A stretch of DNA of 64,000 nt from Gaeumannomyces sp. JS-464 (taxonomy: Eukaryota; Ascomycota; Sordariomycetes; Magnaporthales; Magnaporthaceae). The notes under the pieces are model-generated. The model did not search any database, was not told the DNA's origin, and was given only the letters and a program-made list of their open reading frames with translations. A program made the position numbers and the translations under genes. Shown one piece after another: positions 11,047 to 21,660 of the stretch (the stretch's first letter is position 1; every line of letters begins with the position of its first letter). The stretch lies in assembly GCA_002197995.1 (NCBI GenBank), contig NGZR01000008.1, positions 992,001 through 1,056,000 of the forward strand, given 5' to 3'.

Positions 11047-12190
11047 TTTGTAGCCCGGATCTGATGGGTGGGATAAGCGAGCCCAAAGTACATCACGCAT
11101 AACACGGCTTGCACGATGCGAACGGGGACATTGACCGTTCGTGTTCGCGGCTGAGCGGATGGGCACCCATTCCGTGGGGTGCAGTGGGGGCACCGCTAGT
11201 GGCAACCATCAACGCCATGAGACAGGCCGGAGCCGGGGTAAAGGAATCCTGAATACGGAACGCAATCCGCTAGAGGTGTGGAAGCTGCGCGGTTTGGGTT
11301 GACAAATAGGGTATCGCCAACGGCAAGGGGGTGGTCAAAAGGGTGGGCGTGGGGTGGCTGGTCCTTAAGATTCGATCTGCCACGGACTTGTTGTGGCAAG
11401 ACCCAATTTGTAATGCCTGCCTGTCCTTTACCCTTTTTAGCTGCTCGCTGTTGGGATGGCTGATGGAAATGGAGGAGGCGTGTAGCTCGCCTGTTCCCAT
11501 CCCCTGCCATAAGCAATCAGCTTCGTCCTATTGGGTAACAGCAGGCAACCTCAATGAGCGCTGGTTGGCCACCGCTGGCCTGGGCCACGATCAAGGATGG
11601 GACCCCATACGAAGGAGCGATCGCGATGCCAGCGGAAGCAGGGGTGGATGATCCGGCACGATAAACAATCGCAGCCTGGACCTGCCTGTTGCATTTTAGT
11701 GGATAGGGAACGTGTGGGTGTGGTGAGTGAGAAGCCATCTCGGGGTCAGGCGGGAATAGAAGTGTTTAGCAGCAAGGGCTAATAATCAACCTTAATTCCG
11801 CATTCCCCTACCAGCAAAAAACTCCTGTATCTTTCCGCCGAGCCCCCTGGTGTGCAAATAACCTCAACAAAGTGTCGACCTAGAAAAGGCAGCCTTGAAA
11901 CTTACAGTATTTTGTCCCCCAACCGCGCATCGTACTAGGCGGCTTCGCCCGGCCAGTATGCCAAGGTGGCAAGCTTCGAAGCCTTCCCGTCCAACGACAG
12001 CGTCCGGAAAAGGGTAAGTGACCGATGGCCAATACACCGATATACGTTGCCTCGCGGCGTGCCACTCACCTACAGAGCGGGGCGTCCGCTTGGGTGCGGC
12101 TCGTTGCAATTCTGTCCCAATGGGCTTACGTCCGTCCCAAGCGCCCACCCTGAAGTCATGCTGCCCCCATCGAGCTGGGTCTCGAGGCTA
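11047..12190. other. Intergenic stretch, no supported gene
   Basis: No supported gene. It lies where exon 1 of amidase copy A should be (compare copy C), but I found no recognisable remnant of that exon. A 28-base string near 11957-11984 (GCCAAGGTGGCAAGCTTCGA) resembles one at 21279-21305, so part of this stretch may be shared with the upstream flank of copy C. Confidence 0.35.
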
Positions 12191-13877
12191 GAGCAATTTG
12201 CTCCTTGAGATCGGTTTCGACCTCGCCATTAAGCAGGCGGAGGAGCTGGACAGGCATTTCAAAGAGCATGGGACACTTGTCGGGCCCCTCCACGGCGTCC
12301 CGGTGACGCTAAAGGACCAGTTCCACATCAAGGGTCTTGAGACATCCGCCGCCTACGTTGGCTGGATCGGCACGTTCGAGGGCAAAAAGGGGACCGGTAT
12401 GGAGAAGCACTTTGAGAGCGAGCTCGTTCGCGAGCTGAAAAGCCTGGGCGCTGTTCCCATCGGGAAAGCGACTCTTGTGACCAGCAGCTGGGCCCCAGAG
12501 ACAAACAATAACATCCTCGGATACGCTCGGAACCCGTGCAACCAACGCCTATCTACCGGCGGCTCTTCCGGAGGCGAGGGAGCTATGCAGGCTCTCCGAG
12601 GCAGCGCGTTCGGTATCGGGACCGACGCTGGAGGATCCGTATCCATGCCGGCATCATTCCAGGGGGTCTTTAGTCTCAAGCCATCCGCCGGCCGGATGTC
12701 CTCCAAAGACATCGCAGGCATTTCACCGGGCCAGCAGGTTATGCCTGTTGTTACGGGAATCATGGCACACTCAATTCAAACCCTGCGTCTGGTCTTTCGA
12801 GCGCTTTTAAATACCGAGCCATGGCTGAACGATCCGTACTGCTTACCCATCCCTTACAGAGAGGCGAACGAGTATGCCCCTGGGGTGGCGGCCGAAAAGC
12901 CCTCGTTTGGGTTCTTTGCCCACGATGGCATTGTCACTCCTCATCCTCCAATCTCGCGGGCGATGAACATTGCAAAAAGGGCGCTCGAGCTTGAAGGCTA
13001 TGGGATTGTTGATTGGCAGCCACCGTCGTACAACGAGAGCATCGCAATACATGTAAGGCTGTCCAATGCTGACGAGACCCACTGTGTTGCTAATTTTCCG
13101 TTACATAGGGGCCGATCGCTCGTGGCGACGGGTGTCCGGACGCATACGAAGCCATCAAACTGTCTGGAGAGCCCATAGTGCCAGAGATCAAACGCGTCTT
13201 TCCTGAAGGGAAGCCGCTGCCGTCTATATCGCTACGGGAATACGAACAGCTCGTGGAGCGGATGAAAACGTACCGCTCAAAGTGGAACGACTACTGGCGC
13301 TCCTCTGCCCGGAGAACCAACAACGGTGAGATCGAGACAAAACCAATCACATTACGGCGCCTTATCCTGCTCCGCCCGGATACTGACAAGGCCAGCAGGT
13401 CTCCCGGTGGGCGCAGTCTTGTCCCCCGTTTCTCCGTATGCTGCGGTCTTGCCGGGCAAGTTTTACCATTCGCGTAAGTTTAGCTTCGGAGGCGCGGTGA
13501 CAGCATTAAGACCTGACTGTAGGAGCAGCATATTCGAGCGCTTTAAACGTGCTCGATTACCCGACGGTCGTCATTCCCATCACGTTTGCGGATAAGGACG
13601 TGGATACTGTAGCTCCCGACTTCGAGCCGCTGACCAAAGCAGACAAGGAAAACATGAAAGCTTGTAAGTTCTTCACTCCTAGGCTAATCGTGGGGTATGT
13701 TATACGTAAATTGCCAAGCTAAATTGCATGAAAGACGACCCCAACGTTTACGACGGGGCGCCAGCGAGTATCCAGCTTTTTGGACCGCAGCTGGACGAAG
13801 AACGACTGTTGTCACTGGCACAGGTCGTAGTGAATGCTCTCGAAAAGTACAAAAGAAGAGGCGATCGGTTGATTTGA
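12191..13877 (+). pseudogene. Amidase (acetamidase-like) copy A, 5' truncated
   Basis: Amidase-signature enzyme that hydrolyses carboxamides to acid and ammonia, typically cytosolic nitrogen scavenging in fungi. Exons: 12191-13052, 13109-13325, 13399-13473, 13523-13663, 13735-13877; all four junctions keep the frame, with donors GTAAGG, GTGAGA, GTAAGT, GTAAGT. The Ser-cisSer-Lys triad is present: Lys in PVTLKDQF, the glycine/serine loop LSTGGSSGGEGA, and the nucleophile region GTDAGGSVSMPASF. The C-terminal part (GPIARGDGCPDAYEAIKLSG ... PASIQLFGPQL) is complete. What is missing is exon 1, about 100-120 residues, which in copy C encodes the N-terminal helices; the sequence before 12191 does not match it. 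Either exon 1 lies beyond an unusual intron or the gene is truncated. Start codon not determined. Confidence 0.72.
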
Positions 13878-15459
13878 CGATTTTATGGTAGGTACCTTGG
13901 TGCGTTGGTCAGACGGTGTTATCGCGGGAGTGTCAGTGTCTGTCGGTATAATTTCGTGACGATGTATGCGTTGGTGCATTATGTTGTGCGTGCCCAGCCA
14001 TTTTCAAATAATCGATACAATGCGCGTCGCCCGACTTGTTTTGCGCAGATGTGCTTCTTGTAGCGTCTTTGGTGTTCAGAACCTTAGCAATGCCAGCGGC
14101 AAATTCCTCCAAAGGTCGTGCCCGTTTGCCTCGTTGCTCGCCCCAGCCCGACAATGGTCACAGTCCAGTTGGCCAAAAGCCCACATACTAGCGCGGCCAA
14201 GAGAGCAGGCTTTTAAAAAAACATTTTGTAGCGCCTCGGGCCCCCTTCGGCCTGCCGTTATATTCCGTGTTGGTGCCGAAGCGTGGTCTAGTACTATGGA
14301 CCGCCTACCGAGCAAGGCTCTCGCGGCTCTCCCCGCTTTTGGTCGATAGTCACAGCCAATGCAGATGTCAATCATGACAATTTGCAGTCCTGTGGTTGGC
14401 AAACCGGGCAGACAAACAGCCAGGGACAGCCGAGCTGTTCAACCGTCGGTCAAAGTCGCTGGCGCTCCCCCAGAGACCACTCACGCCACCGTTCGCGCCG
14501 GCCCAGGCGAATCACGGGCTGGCTCGAGCAGGTGCCAGCCAACGGCCCAGCGCCGTGGGCGGGCGGAAAGGGGACCTGCACAGCCTGCCACCGCCGCCAA
14601 TCAGCATTTCCAAATTAAATACCACGCAACACGGAACGCCTCCTGGGCCGAGCCTATTGGAGCGTGTGCCGGCTCCCTAACCGCGCTTTTCGCTTCGACT
14701 GCGCGATACAAGGGGGATTCCCTTCCATATCTGTGTACCGATGTGCTTATCCGTTGGCTATCCCTAAGCACCTGGCGCTCGAGATCGCATTGCCCAGCCC
14801 AGCACAGTCTGACCGGCCTGCCTTCCTGAGTTTCAGGCCGAGCTGTGGGTATCCCCTCGAGTGCGGCTGTCCAACCGGCCTCCCAAAGAGGTTAGAGGAC
14901 CCGTAATATACCCTGAATGGGGGTTTTGATTGGCTGATACGCTGGGATCTGCGGCCGGTAGGACAACCGCACTCGAAGGGATGGGTGCGCTGGGCCCACC
15001 GCCACTTTTCGTTGCTTTGCTTCTTGTTTTAATTTTGTGATATTGGCTGTAGTATCCTAGCGGCCTGCGTCTCCCTGTCCTGTGCGGCTGCCGCCTACAA
15101 ACCGGCTCGTCTAGGCGCGAAGAGGTGCGGTTTCGCAAACCACATACCTCCCCCTCCCAGCCGGCCCCCTCGGGCCTCCAGGCAGGCAGTTAGGCCGGCC
15201 GCAAGAAACACGCCCACCACCACAGCCGTCAACTGCTATCCCTTCCCACCACCGCCACCCACTGCCACCCACTGCCTGATACCTCGCCAAAGTACCGCAT
15301 GCGCATGCGCACCCGCACCTGCCCTGCCCTTGGACCAACCGTAGACTGCAAGCCTGCCCAGACTTATACCACGTACCCCCGTACATATATAAATACCCTC
15401 CGGCCTCGGACACCATAGCAGACGACACGGAGCTCAACGAGGGAGAGGTCTCAGATGCA
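13878..15459. other. Intergenic stretch with TATA box for ERT1-like gene
   Basis: No supported gene. TATATAAA at 15386-15393 sits 67 bases before the first in-frame ATG of the regulator gene. The sequence just before that ATG is also open in the same frame ([14 protein letters not shown]), so the gene could begin slightly upstream. Confidence 0.4.
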
Positions 15460-16645
15460 ATGTCTAAGTACGACGAACACGACGCCCACGTCGAAGACGA
15501 AGGCGACAAGATGACCGACCACCAAAACACGTCACCTGATACCGGCCAGGGGGGCACCGGCGAGGTCAAGAAGAAGCTCGACCCCAAAGACCCGCTGCGA
15601 CCACGTCGTAAAAAGGCGCGAAGAGCCTGCTACGCCTGCCAACGTGCCCACTTGACATGTGGTGAGTTTTGTGCCATGACCCCGTCCACCCCACCTCCGC
15701 CCACTCCAGGGACGGATGTCTATCCCACTCGTTCAATGCTGACCTCTGCCGTTTTTGCCTCCTTTGCGTAAAGGCGATGAGCGGCCATGCCAGAGATGTA
15801 TAAAGCGCGGCCTTGCCGAGCAGTGCCAGGACGGCGTAAGGAAAAAGGCAAAGTATCTTCATGATGCACCCCCTGAGGCCCTTGGCCCGGTCCTCGGACC
15901 AAGTTACAACGCGCACTCACACGCATCGCGGCCGAACCCACACCGCCAGCCGTCGAGCGTCGCTTCTGAGGCGTCGTCGAACGCCACCGCGACGGCCTTC
16001 TTCTCCCAGCCCGGCGCCGCGTCGACATATGGCGTTTTCTCACCAACGCAGCAGACGCAGGTGACCTCCCTCCCAGACGGCATCTCCTTCTCCAGCCAGC
16101 AGAGCCCCGTCTCCCCGACGTTTCAGGAGTCATCTGCTGCCCAGATGGGCAGTCTGACGGTGCCACAGGTATCTGGTGACATCACTAGCTTTTCACCTGC
16201 CTTGTTTGACCCCAGTAACCCTGCATTATACAACTTCAACCTCGAGGGGTTGAATTTCGGGAGCCAGTACGGTGCCATGGAGTTTAGCATGCTCGGCCAC
16301 ATGTCTTCGGGCGCCGCCGAGACCCCGCCCAGGGATCCGTCGATATCACAGCCCGGAGCAGGCGATATCACGTTCGGCCCTGCCATTTTCGGCAGCAACA
16401 GCAACAACGGCGTAGGCTTTGACAAGATTTACGACGCCAACGTGATGGGCGACTTCCTCGGATTGGAGCAGTCTTCGGGTGGGCCCTACTCCCAGGGGGA
16501 ACCTGCAGCATGGCTTGCCGCACGCCTACGCTATCGCAGCCGGGCCCGGCAGCCTCCAGAGTCCCAGCACGGAAAACAACAGTCCGTAGCCCACGACGGT
16601 TGGCTTCGACGGCTCCCCGACAACAGCCGCCTACGCAAGTACTGA
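15460..16645 (+). pseudogene. ERT1/AcuK-type zinc-cluster regulator, C-terminally truncated
   Basis: The first exon (15460-15661) and second exon (from 15774) join across a GTGAGT intron to give the highly characteristic start of ERT1/AcuK gluconeogenesis activators: [20 protein letters not shown], then [20 protein letters not shown], then CQDGVRKKAKYLHDAPPEAL. The six zinc-binding cysteines of the Zn2Cys6 cluster are all present, followed by the Ser/Gln/Pro-rich middle. At about 16497 one extra G shifts the frame; the other frame continues as GNLQHGLPHAYAIAAGPGSL and then meets TAG at 16588. Even ignoring both, the conserved C-terminal PAS-like half of these proteins is absent. As it stands the locus could make only a DNA-binding fragment. 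In AcuK-type proteins the partner is AcuM and targets are gluconeogenic genes; no partner is nearby. Confidence 0.8.
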
Positions 16646-18070
16646 ATCCGACGCCACACGCCGTCGGCCCGCAACCCCCGCGGCCTAAACCAGAAGCGTC
16701 GTCGGCGGTCGCGGGCGGGCAGCAGTATAACAACCCGCACGCTACGGCTAACTCGTCGGACTTTTCAACCATGCTCTGGCTGGTGCACGACTAGCTGGCC
16801 ACTCTGGCCACGAGCGCGCCGTCTGAGGAGAACCGGGCGCTGCTGGCGGGCTTACGTAGTCCCCCTGAAGCACCCTACCAAGTGTAAGGAGCTTTCGGAT
16901 CACGGCGTTGAGCCTCGTGGAGGGCAATAAGCTCATGGGGACAGGGCAGGCCGTATTGTGCACAGGTAGAATTGGTGCCGTGCGGGTGCAAGCAGGAGGG
17001 GATCGGTGCCGGCCGCGGCCGGGGCCGCCTCGTCGGGAGCCTCGTCAAGAGCCTCGTCAGCCTCGTCGCTAGAGATCACGATCGCCTCGTTTTTATTCAT
17101 AGTGCCAGCGTGCACATTGTTGTTTTTGTGATCAAATGAATTAAAAATAGTCAAAAGTTGCTTCTACAGGCTAAATTAATTACGTAGACAGCGAAACCGG
17201 AACGCACAGGCGTTGCACGGGCCAAAAAAGTGGGTAGGTGGGTGCGGGAGCAAAAAGGGAGTGTGGCCCGGAAGAGCCTCTATATTTGGGCCTGATTTTC
17301 CGTGGGTTCACATCCAAGGGATACAGGGAACGTTTATCTATAAAGAGCAAAGGGTACAGACGATCAAAATAGAAGCTATTCCCAAAAATAACAACGGCCC
17401 GTGCAAAATCGTGATCCAGGGTCAAAGCAGGCCTGAATAGCCTCACTTTCTGGCGGATCCAAGGGTCCCTGGGGCCGGCGGTAGGCTCGTTCAAGAGCCC
17501 AGAAGCCAGAGATTCTCGTAGTATATAAGGGGGAGCCTCTGGCAGTTTGGATTCAAGTACAGAAAAGGTATCACAGAGGCTAATCTACCTACCAACCATA
17601 CTTCCGGTACCATGCCTCGTCAACTGTCCCTCCGCCTCCGGAGGAACAGATGACGGACCTTCCGCTGGAACAAGGCCCGGGAGGTGCGAGGGGAGATAGC
17701 CATTGGATAGAACAAAAAAAAGGCGAGTTAAGCGGTATATTTAATGTCCCCAACGGATAGAAATTGCGGTTAGAATCGACGAGTTGTTTACCCCTATTGC
17801 CTCGACTTGTCCCAGATCCCCTTCTCTCTCTACCCGGCGGCCGGCCTTGAGCCGGACCAAGGGTCACACGTGGCTTACAGGGGCTGCATTTACGCGACTC
17901 GTTGCCCTGGTCAAAAAGCTACTTCTGGCGGGTCTGGAGCTATATTTATTAGGCTCTTACAAGGGCTGGAGAGCCCCTGGCACGGATCTAGAAACCGGTT
18001 TTCAAGCGGTTTTTAAAAATAGCATGGAAAATCCAACAACCCCAATTTACTTCCAGGACAGACCCTAAGG
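16646..18070. other. Intergenic stretch, no supported gene
   Basis: No supported gene. A frame ending at 16794 may be residual downstream sequence of the ERT1-like gene. A TATATAAG motif at 17521-17528 is followed by transcript-leader-like sequence, but no gene follows it. Confidence 0.35.
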
Positions 18071-18300
18071 ATTTAACAGGGCCTTATTGCCCGCGGCGAT
18101 GGCTGTTTAGATGTGTATAAAGCGTTCCGGTTTTCTGGGGAACCCCCTGTCCCCGTAATTGCGAACCTTTTCCCCGGCGGCAAGCCCAAACCGCCGATGC
18201 CGCTACCGGACTATCAGGGGTTAATTCGGCTCAGTAAGACCTACCGCCAGCAGCACACCGAGTATTGGCTATCTAGCGCGGATAGAACGGGAACCGGCGT
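18071..18300 (+). pseudogene. Amidase fragment, copy B
   Basis: Only one exon-sized piece remains, corresponding to the segment after the GPIARGDGC motif of copies A and C. It reads GDGCLDVYKAFRFSGEPPVP, then FPGGKPKPPMPLPDYQGLI, then a segment ending YWLSSADRTGTG. It is closer to copy C (same GEPPVP and FPGGKP...PPMPLPDYQ words) than to copy A. The catalytic lysine and serines are not present, so it cannot be active. It sits between copies A and C in the same orientation, which suggests local duplication and loss. Confidence 0.7.
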
Positions 18301-19268
18301 TGTGGCGCGGCGTGCCCTCACGGGCTGGCCGCTCCAGGACCCATTGGTCGTGGAGTCACGTGACGGGTCCAGGCACTTAGCCTGTAGCCGAGCGTCCACG
18401 CCCCGCTGCTGTGCACGCTGCCGAGCCCGCCAACGGGGTATTGTTGCCGAGTGTTCGGCTAGGGCTCCAATTATAACCATCCGTCCACCTTTTAATACCC
18501 GAAACGTGCCCATCGTAAATAAAAACGGCGCCGCTCCTAATCAGTGTCTCTCTCTCGAAATCGTGCGGTCGGCGTGGGATGTGGTACAGAGCGCCTTGTA
18601 GACAGGCCTCGAACAGGATGAGGGCATCCATCGTGGTCCCGACGTAGCCCTTATAGGTGACTGACAACGGCGGGGTGCCCCCGCCGGCTGTTATTGGTGA
18701 GGTCATGGCGACCGGGACGGGTTAAACCTAAACTTTGCTAGACTGGAAGGATACCGTTCGAACGAGCCTGAAGGAGAAGCTGAACCTGTGGCTCCAAACC
18801 CGGCGTTTAAGGCCAGCGGGCTACACAGCCCTACGGCGGATTTATGCACTTGGCAGCTCCAGCAGACAAAGGTCACAGGCCGCCCACCATCTCGCTCGCA
18901 CCCGCCGGCGGTACCTCTCCGACCAGGCTCCCCGGCTCGACCTATCAACGGTGAGCCCAAAGTTGTATTTTGGGGCTATTCACGCTTGCGTCTGCCAACA
19001 AGCAATGCTGGACGACATGCAGCTTCGTATTGACACACTCAACTGAGGCAGTTTGCCAGGGTGCAACACCCCTCCTGGTAGCAGTAGCGATGTTTTTCTC
19101 TGTCGCCACCTCGAGGAAGTGCCACTCCGCAGGGACGAGACGAGACGAGATGAAAGACGAGAAACGAGATAGCAAAAAAAAACTTAATGGTAAGCCAAGT
19201 TCGTTAAAAATGGGGAAGATAAAAAGGAAGAACCTTTAACCTTTTTTCAAAAGGCTGAATTCCCTCCT
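18301..19268. other. Intergenic stretch with short GACGA repeat
   Basis: No supported gene. At 19133-19182 there is an (ACGAG)n-like run followed by nine A residues. The same combination, longer, occurs at 41590-41690. Confidence 0.4.
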
Positions 19269-20701
19269 TTACACTTTAACTAACAAGCCCCATCCTGCTT
19301 TTTCCACCCGAACACCTACCAAACAGAACAAGAATCCGATAATGCCGATTGCCGCAAATAGCTGCAGGCCCAAGTATTCGCCATTTTGCGCCTTTATAAG
19401 TCCCGCAATGGGCGGCCCGCCCAGCAACCCTACCGCGTTAAAAAGGGACGACATGCCCATCCTCGTGCCGAGCAAAGACAAATCCTTGGTAATGGACGTT
19501 AGCGCCACCATCGGCAGCGAGACGATGCCGCCGCTAGATAATCCATACAGAACCGCAAACACCACGTTGCCTGCTACGTTCCTAACCCCGATCCAGCCAA
19601 ACACGACCGCGCCCGCCATGGTAGCCACCCCGATCATGGTGTTAAGCGGCCCGATGCGCGGCGTTACCAGCGCCGGCGCGAGCCGGCCCACCGCCGACGC
19701 GCTGTTAAGGATGGCGATAAGGTTTGAGGCGAGGCCGCCCGCGCGCGCCATGCCGTGGTCTAGCGCGTATGTTGGCAGGTAGAAGACGGGCACGAAAAAG
19801 ATAATGTTTGAAAAGAACATCGCGCAACAGAACCATAGGTACGCCGGCTCGTGGAACGATTTTGGGTTGAAGAGCGACCGTACCCGCCGCGGCTTGACCC
19901 GCGTGCGCATCGCCGCCACGGCGACGGAGCAGGTCGCCAGCGAAACGAAACCAAACAGCCGGCTCGTCCAGGGGAAGCCGATGCACGATATCACGCCGTT
20001 AAAAATGAGCGGATATACGACGCCGCCAATGCTGCTGCCCACGACGGACATGCCTACCACCAGCGTCAGCTGCGAATGGCCAAAGTACTGCGGCAGCACC
20101 ACAAACGCGGGCACGACCAGGCAGCCGGCGCCGAGGCCGACACAAAAGCCCTGCCCCAGCAGCACGTGCCAGTACTCGGACGCCAGGCTCGTCATCATGA
20201 AGCCGAAGGAGATGAGGGCCGTCCCTGTCCCGATCAGCGCACGGAAGTAGCCGGCGTCGAAAAGAGGGCCGGCCAGGGCGCTGCAGCCCAGCAATGAAGC
20301 CCCCTGGGCCGACCCTATCCAGGAGATGGCGCCGGCGTACAGTCCCTAAGAAGGTTGGCCTCATAATATGTTTGGAATACGCCAAAGCTGCCAACGATGC
20401 CCCTAAACCATTCGTCAGCTTGCCCGTTTTTTCCCTGGCGTCTGCTGCATTCCGGCTGAAACATAACAAATAATTTAACAGGGGCCTACCAAGAGTTAAA
20501 ATAGACGAAAAATACACCAACGACCTGTAGCCACGCTTTCAAACCCCCGTTTGGGATATCGTCGACGTCGGGTGCTGCAACCGCCTCGGCGGCAGCCTCG
20601 AGCGGCGGTAGTTCCGTTCCGGGATTTTGGGTGTCTGGGTTGTCTGTCGCCGATGAGAGGTCGCCACCTCTTACGATGCTATCGTCGGGATTTATCGCCA
20701 T
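19269..20701 (-). pseudogene. MFS monocarboxylate-type transporter, one 1-bp frameshift
   Basis: Exon 1 (20701-20490) encodes an acidic, Pro-rich cytosolic N-terminus ending PNGGLKAWLQVVGVFFVYFN. An 87-nt intron (20489-20403) follows, and exon 2 runs 20402-19269. The spliced junction gives WGIVGSFGVFQTYYEANLL, the standard opening of fungal monocarboxylate-permease-like MFS proteins. Near 20326-20340 one base is missing; without it the frame stops, with it restored the reading is ISWIGSAQGASLLGCSALAG and stays open to the end. About twelve hydrophobic segments are visible over roughly 448 residues, the normal family length. Such proteins sit in a membrane and move monocarboxylates or related small molecules. 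A single-base deletion in otherwise perfect coding sequence is compatible with a recent pseudogene or a base-call error. Confidence 0.75.
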
Positions 20702-21660
20702 GGTGTCAGGGCCGGTGATGCATCAGGGGTGAAGGGCTGCAGCCTGCCACGGTAACCCCGCACTGGGCGGCCACCTACAAATAGGTCTCCAGAATTTATC
20801 CCTAATAAAAATGGGTGGTTGGATGCGAAAGAAATATATGCGGGCGGGGCACTCCGGCGGGCAACTGGTCGGTGTGACGGAGGTGTGCGTGTGCATTTTA
20901 CGCCCACGCCCACGTGCCGGTAACACGGTGATGATCCGCGACAGCCGGGAAGCCGGGCAAGCGGGCCTCAGCTGGCGCCTTGTAGGAAGCGGGGCTTGAC
21001 AGATGAGGCGACGCTAAGCTGACCATATCGGTGAGGCTTAATCCCTGCACCCGGCCCCGCTTGATTGCTTCCCGGACGCACGATTAGGACATGGGAAGGT
21101 ATCCTTCCACGTCATGCACAAATTTTGGCGGGTCGAATGCAGGCCGCAGCAACCATCCGGCGTTGTCGGCGGAGCTCCCAACATATCGTACCTTAGCCTC
21201 CTGCGGCCGAAAGCGTGGCGGGTACACAACGCGCATCGGGTCACTCGTATGCAGTACTGGGCGGCTTTTCCGCAGCCAGGGTGCCAAGGTGCCAGGCTTT
21301 GAAGCCAGCCCCTACTGGTTGTGTTTAGCGCTGCAGCGGCTCGGCTCCGAAGTTCGAATGGTGGCCGGTTCCGGGGGCAGACCCTTTACAAAAAAAAGTA
21401 AACGCTGCTCGCGAGCACAACCCCCGCCATACCAGATTTAAAAACATCCCAACATGCACCAGCGGCAACGTCCATCAAGCATCAGTGTCTTTTACTAAAT
21501 ACGTACAATCCTTCGCCGCGGCAATAAGCATCAGACCACAAGCCTGGGATTTACTTGTCACATCAAACATGCTTGTCCGTTGGAAATGGACTGTATACAT
21601 CCTTCTTCTCGCCGTGGCTTTGTCGGCTTTGTCCCAGTTCCTTTACACAGACCCGACCGG
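20702..21660. other. Intergenic stretch with repeat R1 fragment
   Basis: A copy of repeat R1 lies at about 20710-20775 (words GATGCATCAGGGGTGAAGGG and CGCACTGGGCGGCCACCTAC match 41787 onward). A minus-strand frame at 21084-21287 (ending FVHDVEGYLPMS) has protein-like composition but no family I recognise. Confidence 0.4.

Noticed and set aside
17500..17620. TATATAAG followed by leader-like sequence, resembling an LTR edge
   Set aside because: No matching second LTR, primer-binding site or reverse transcriptase was found in the window.
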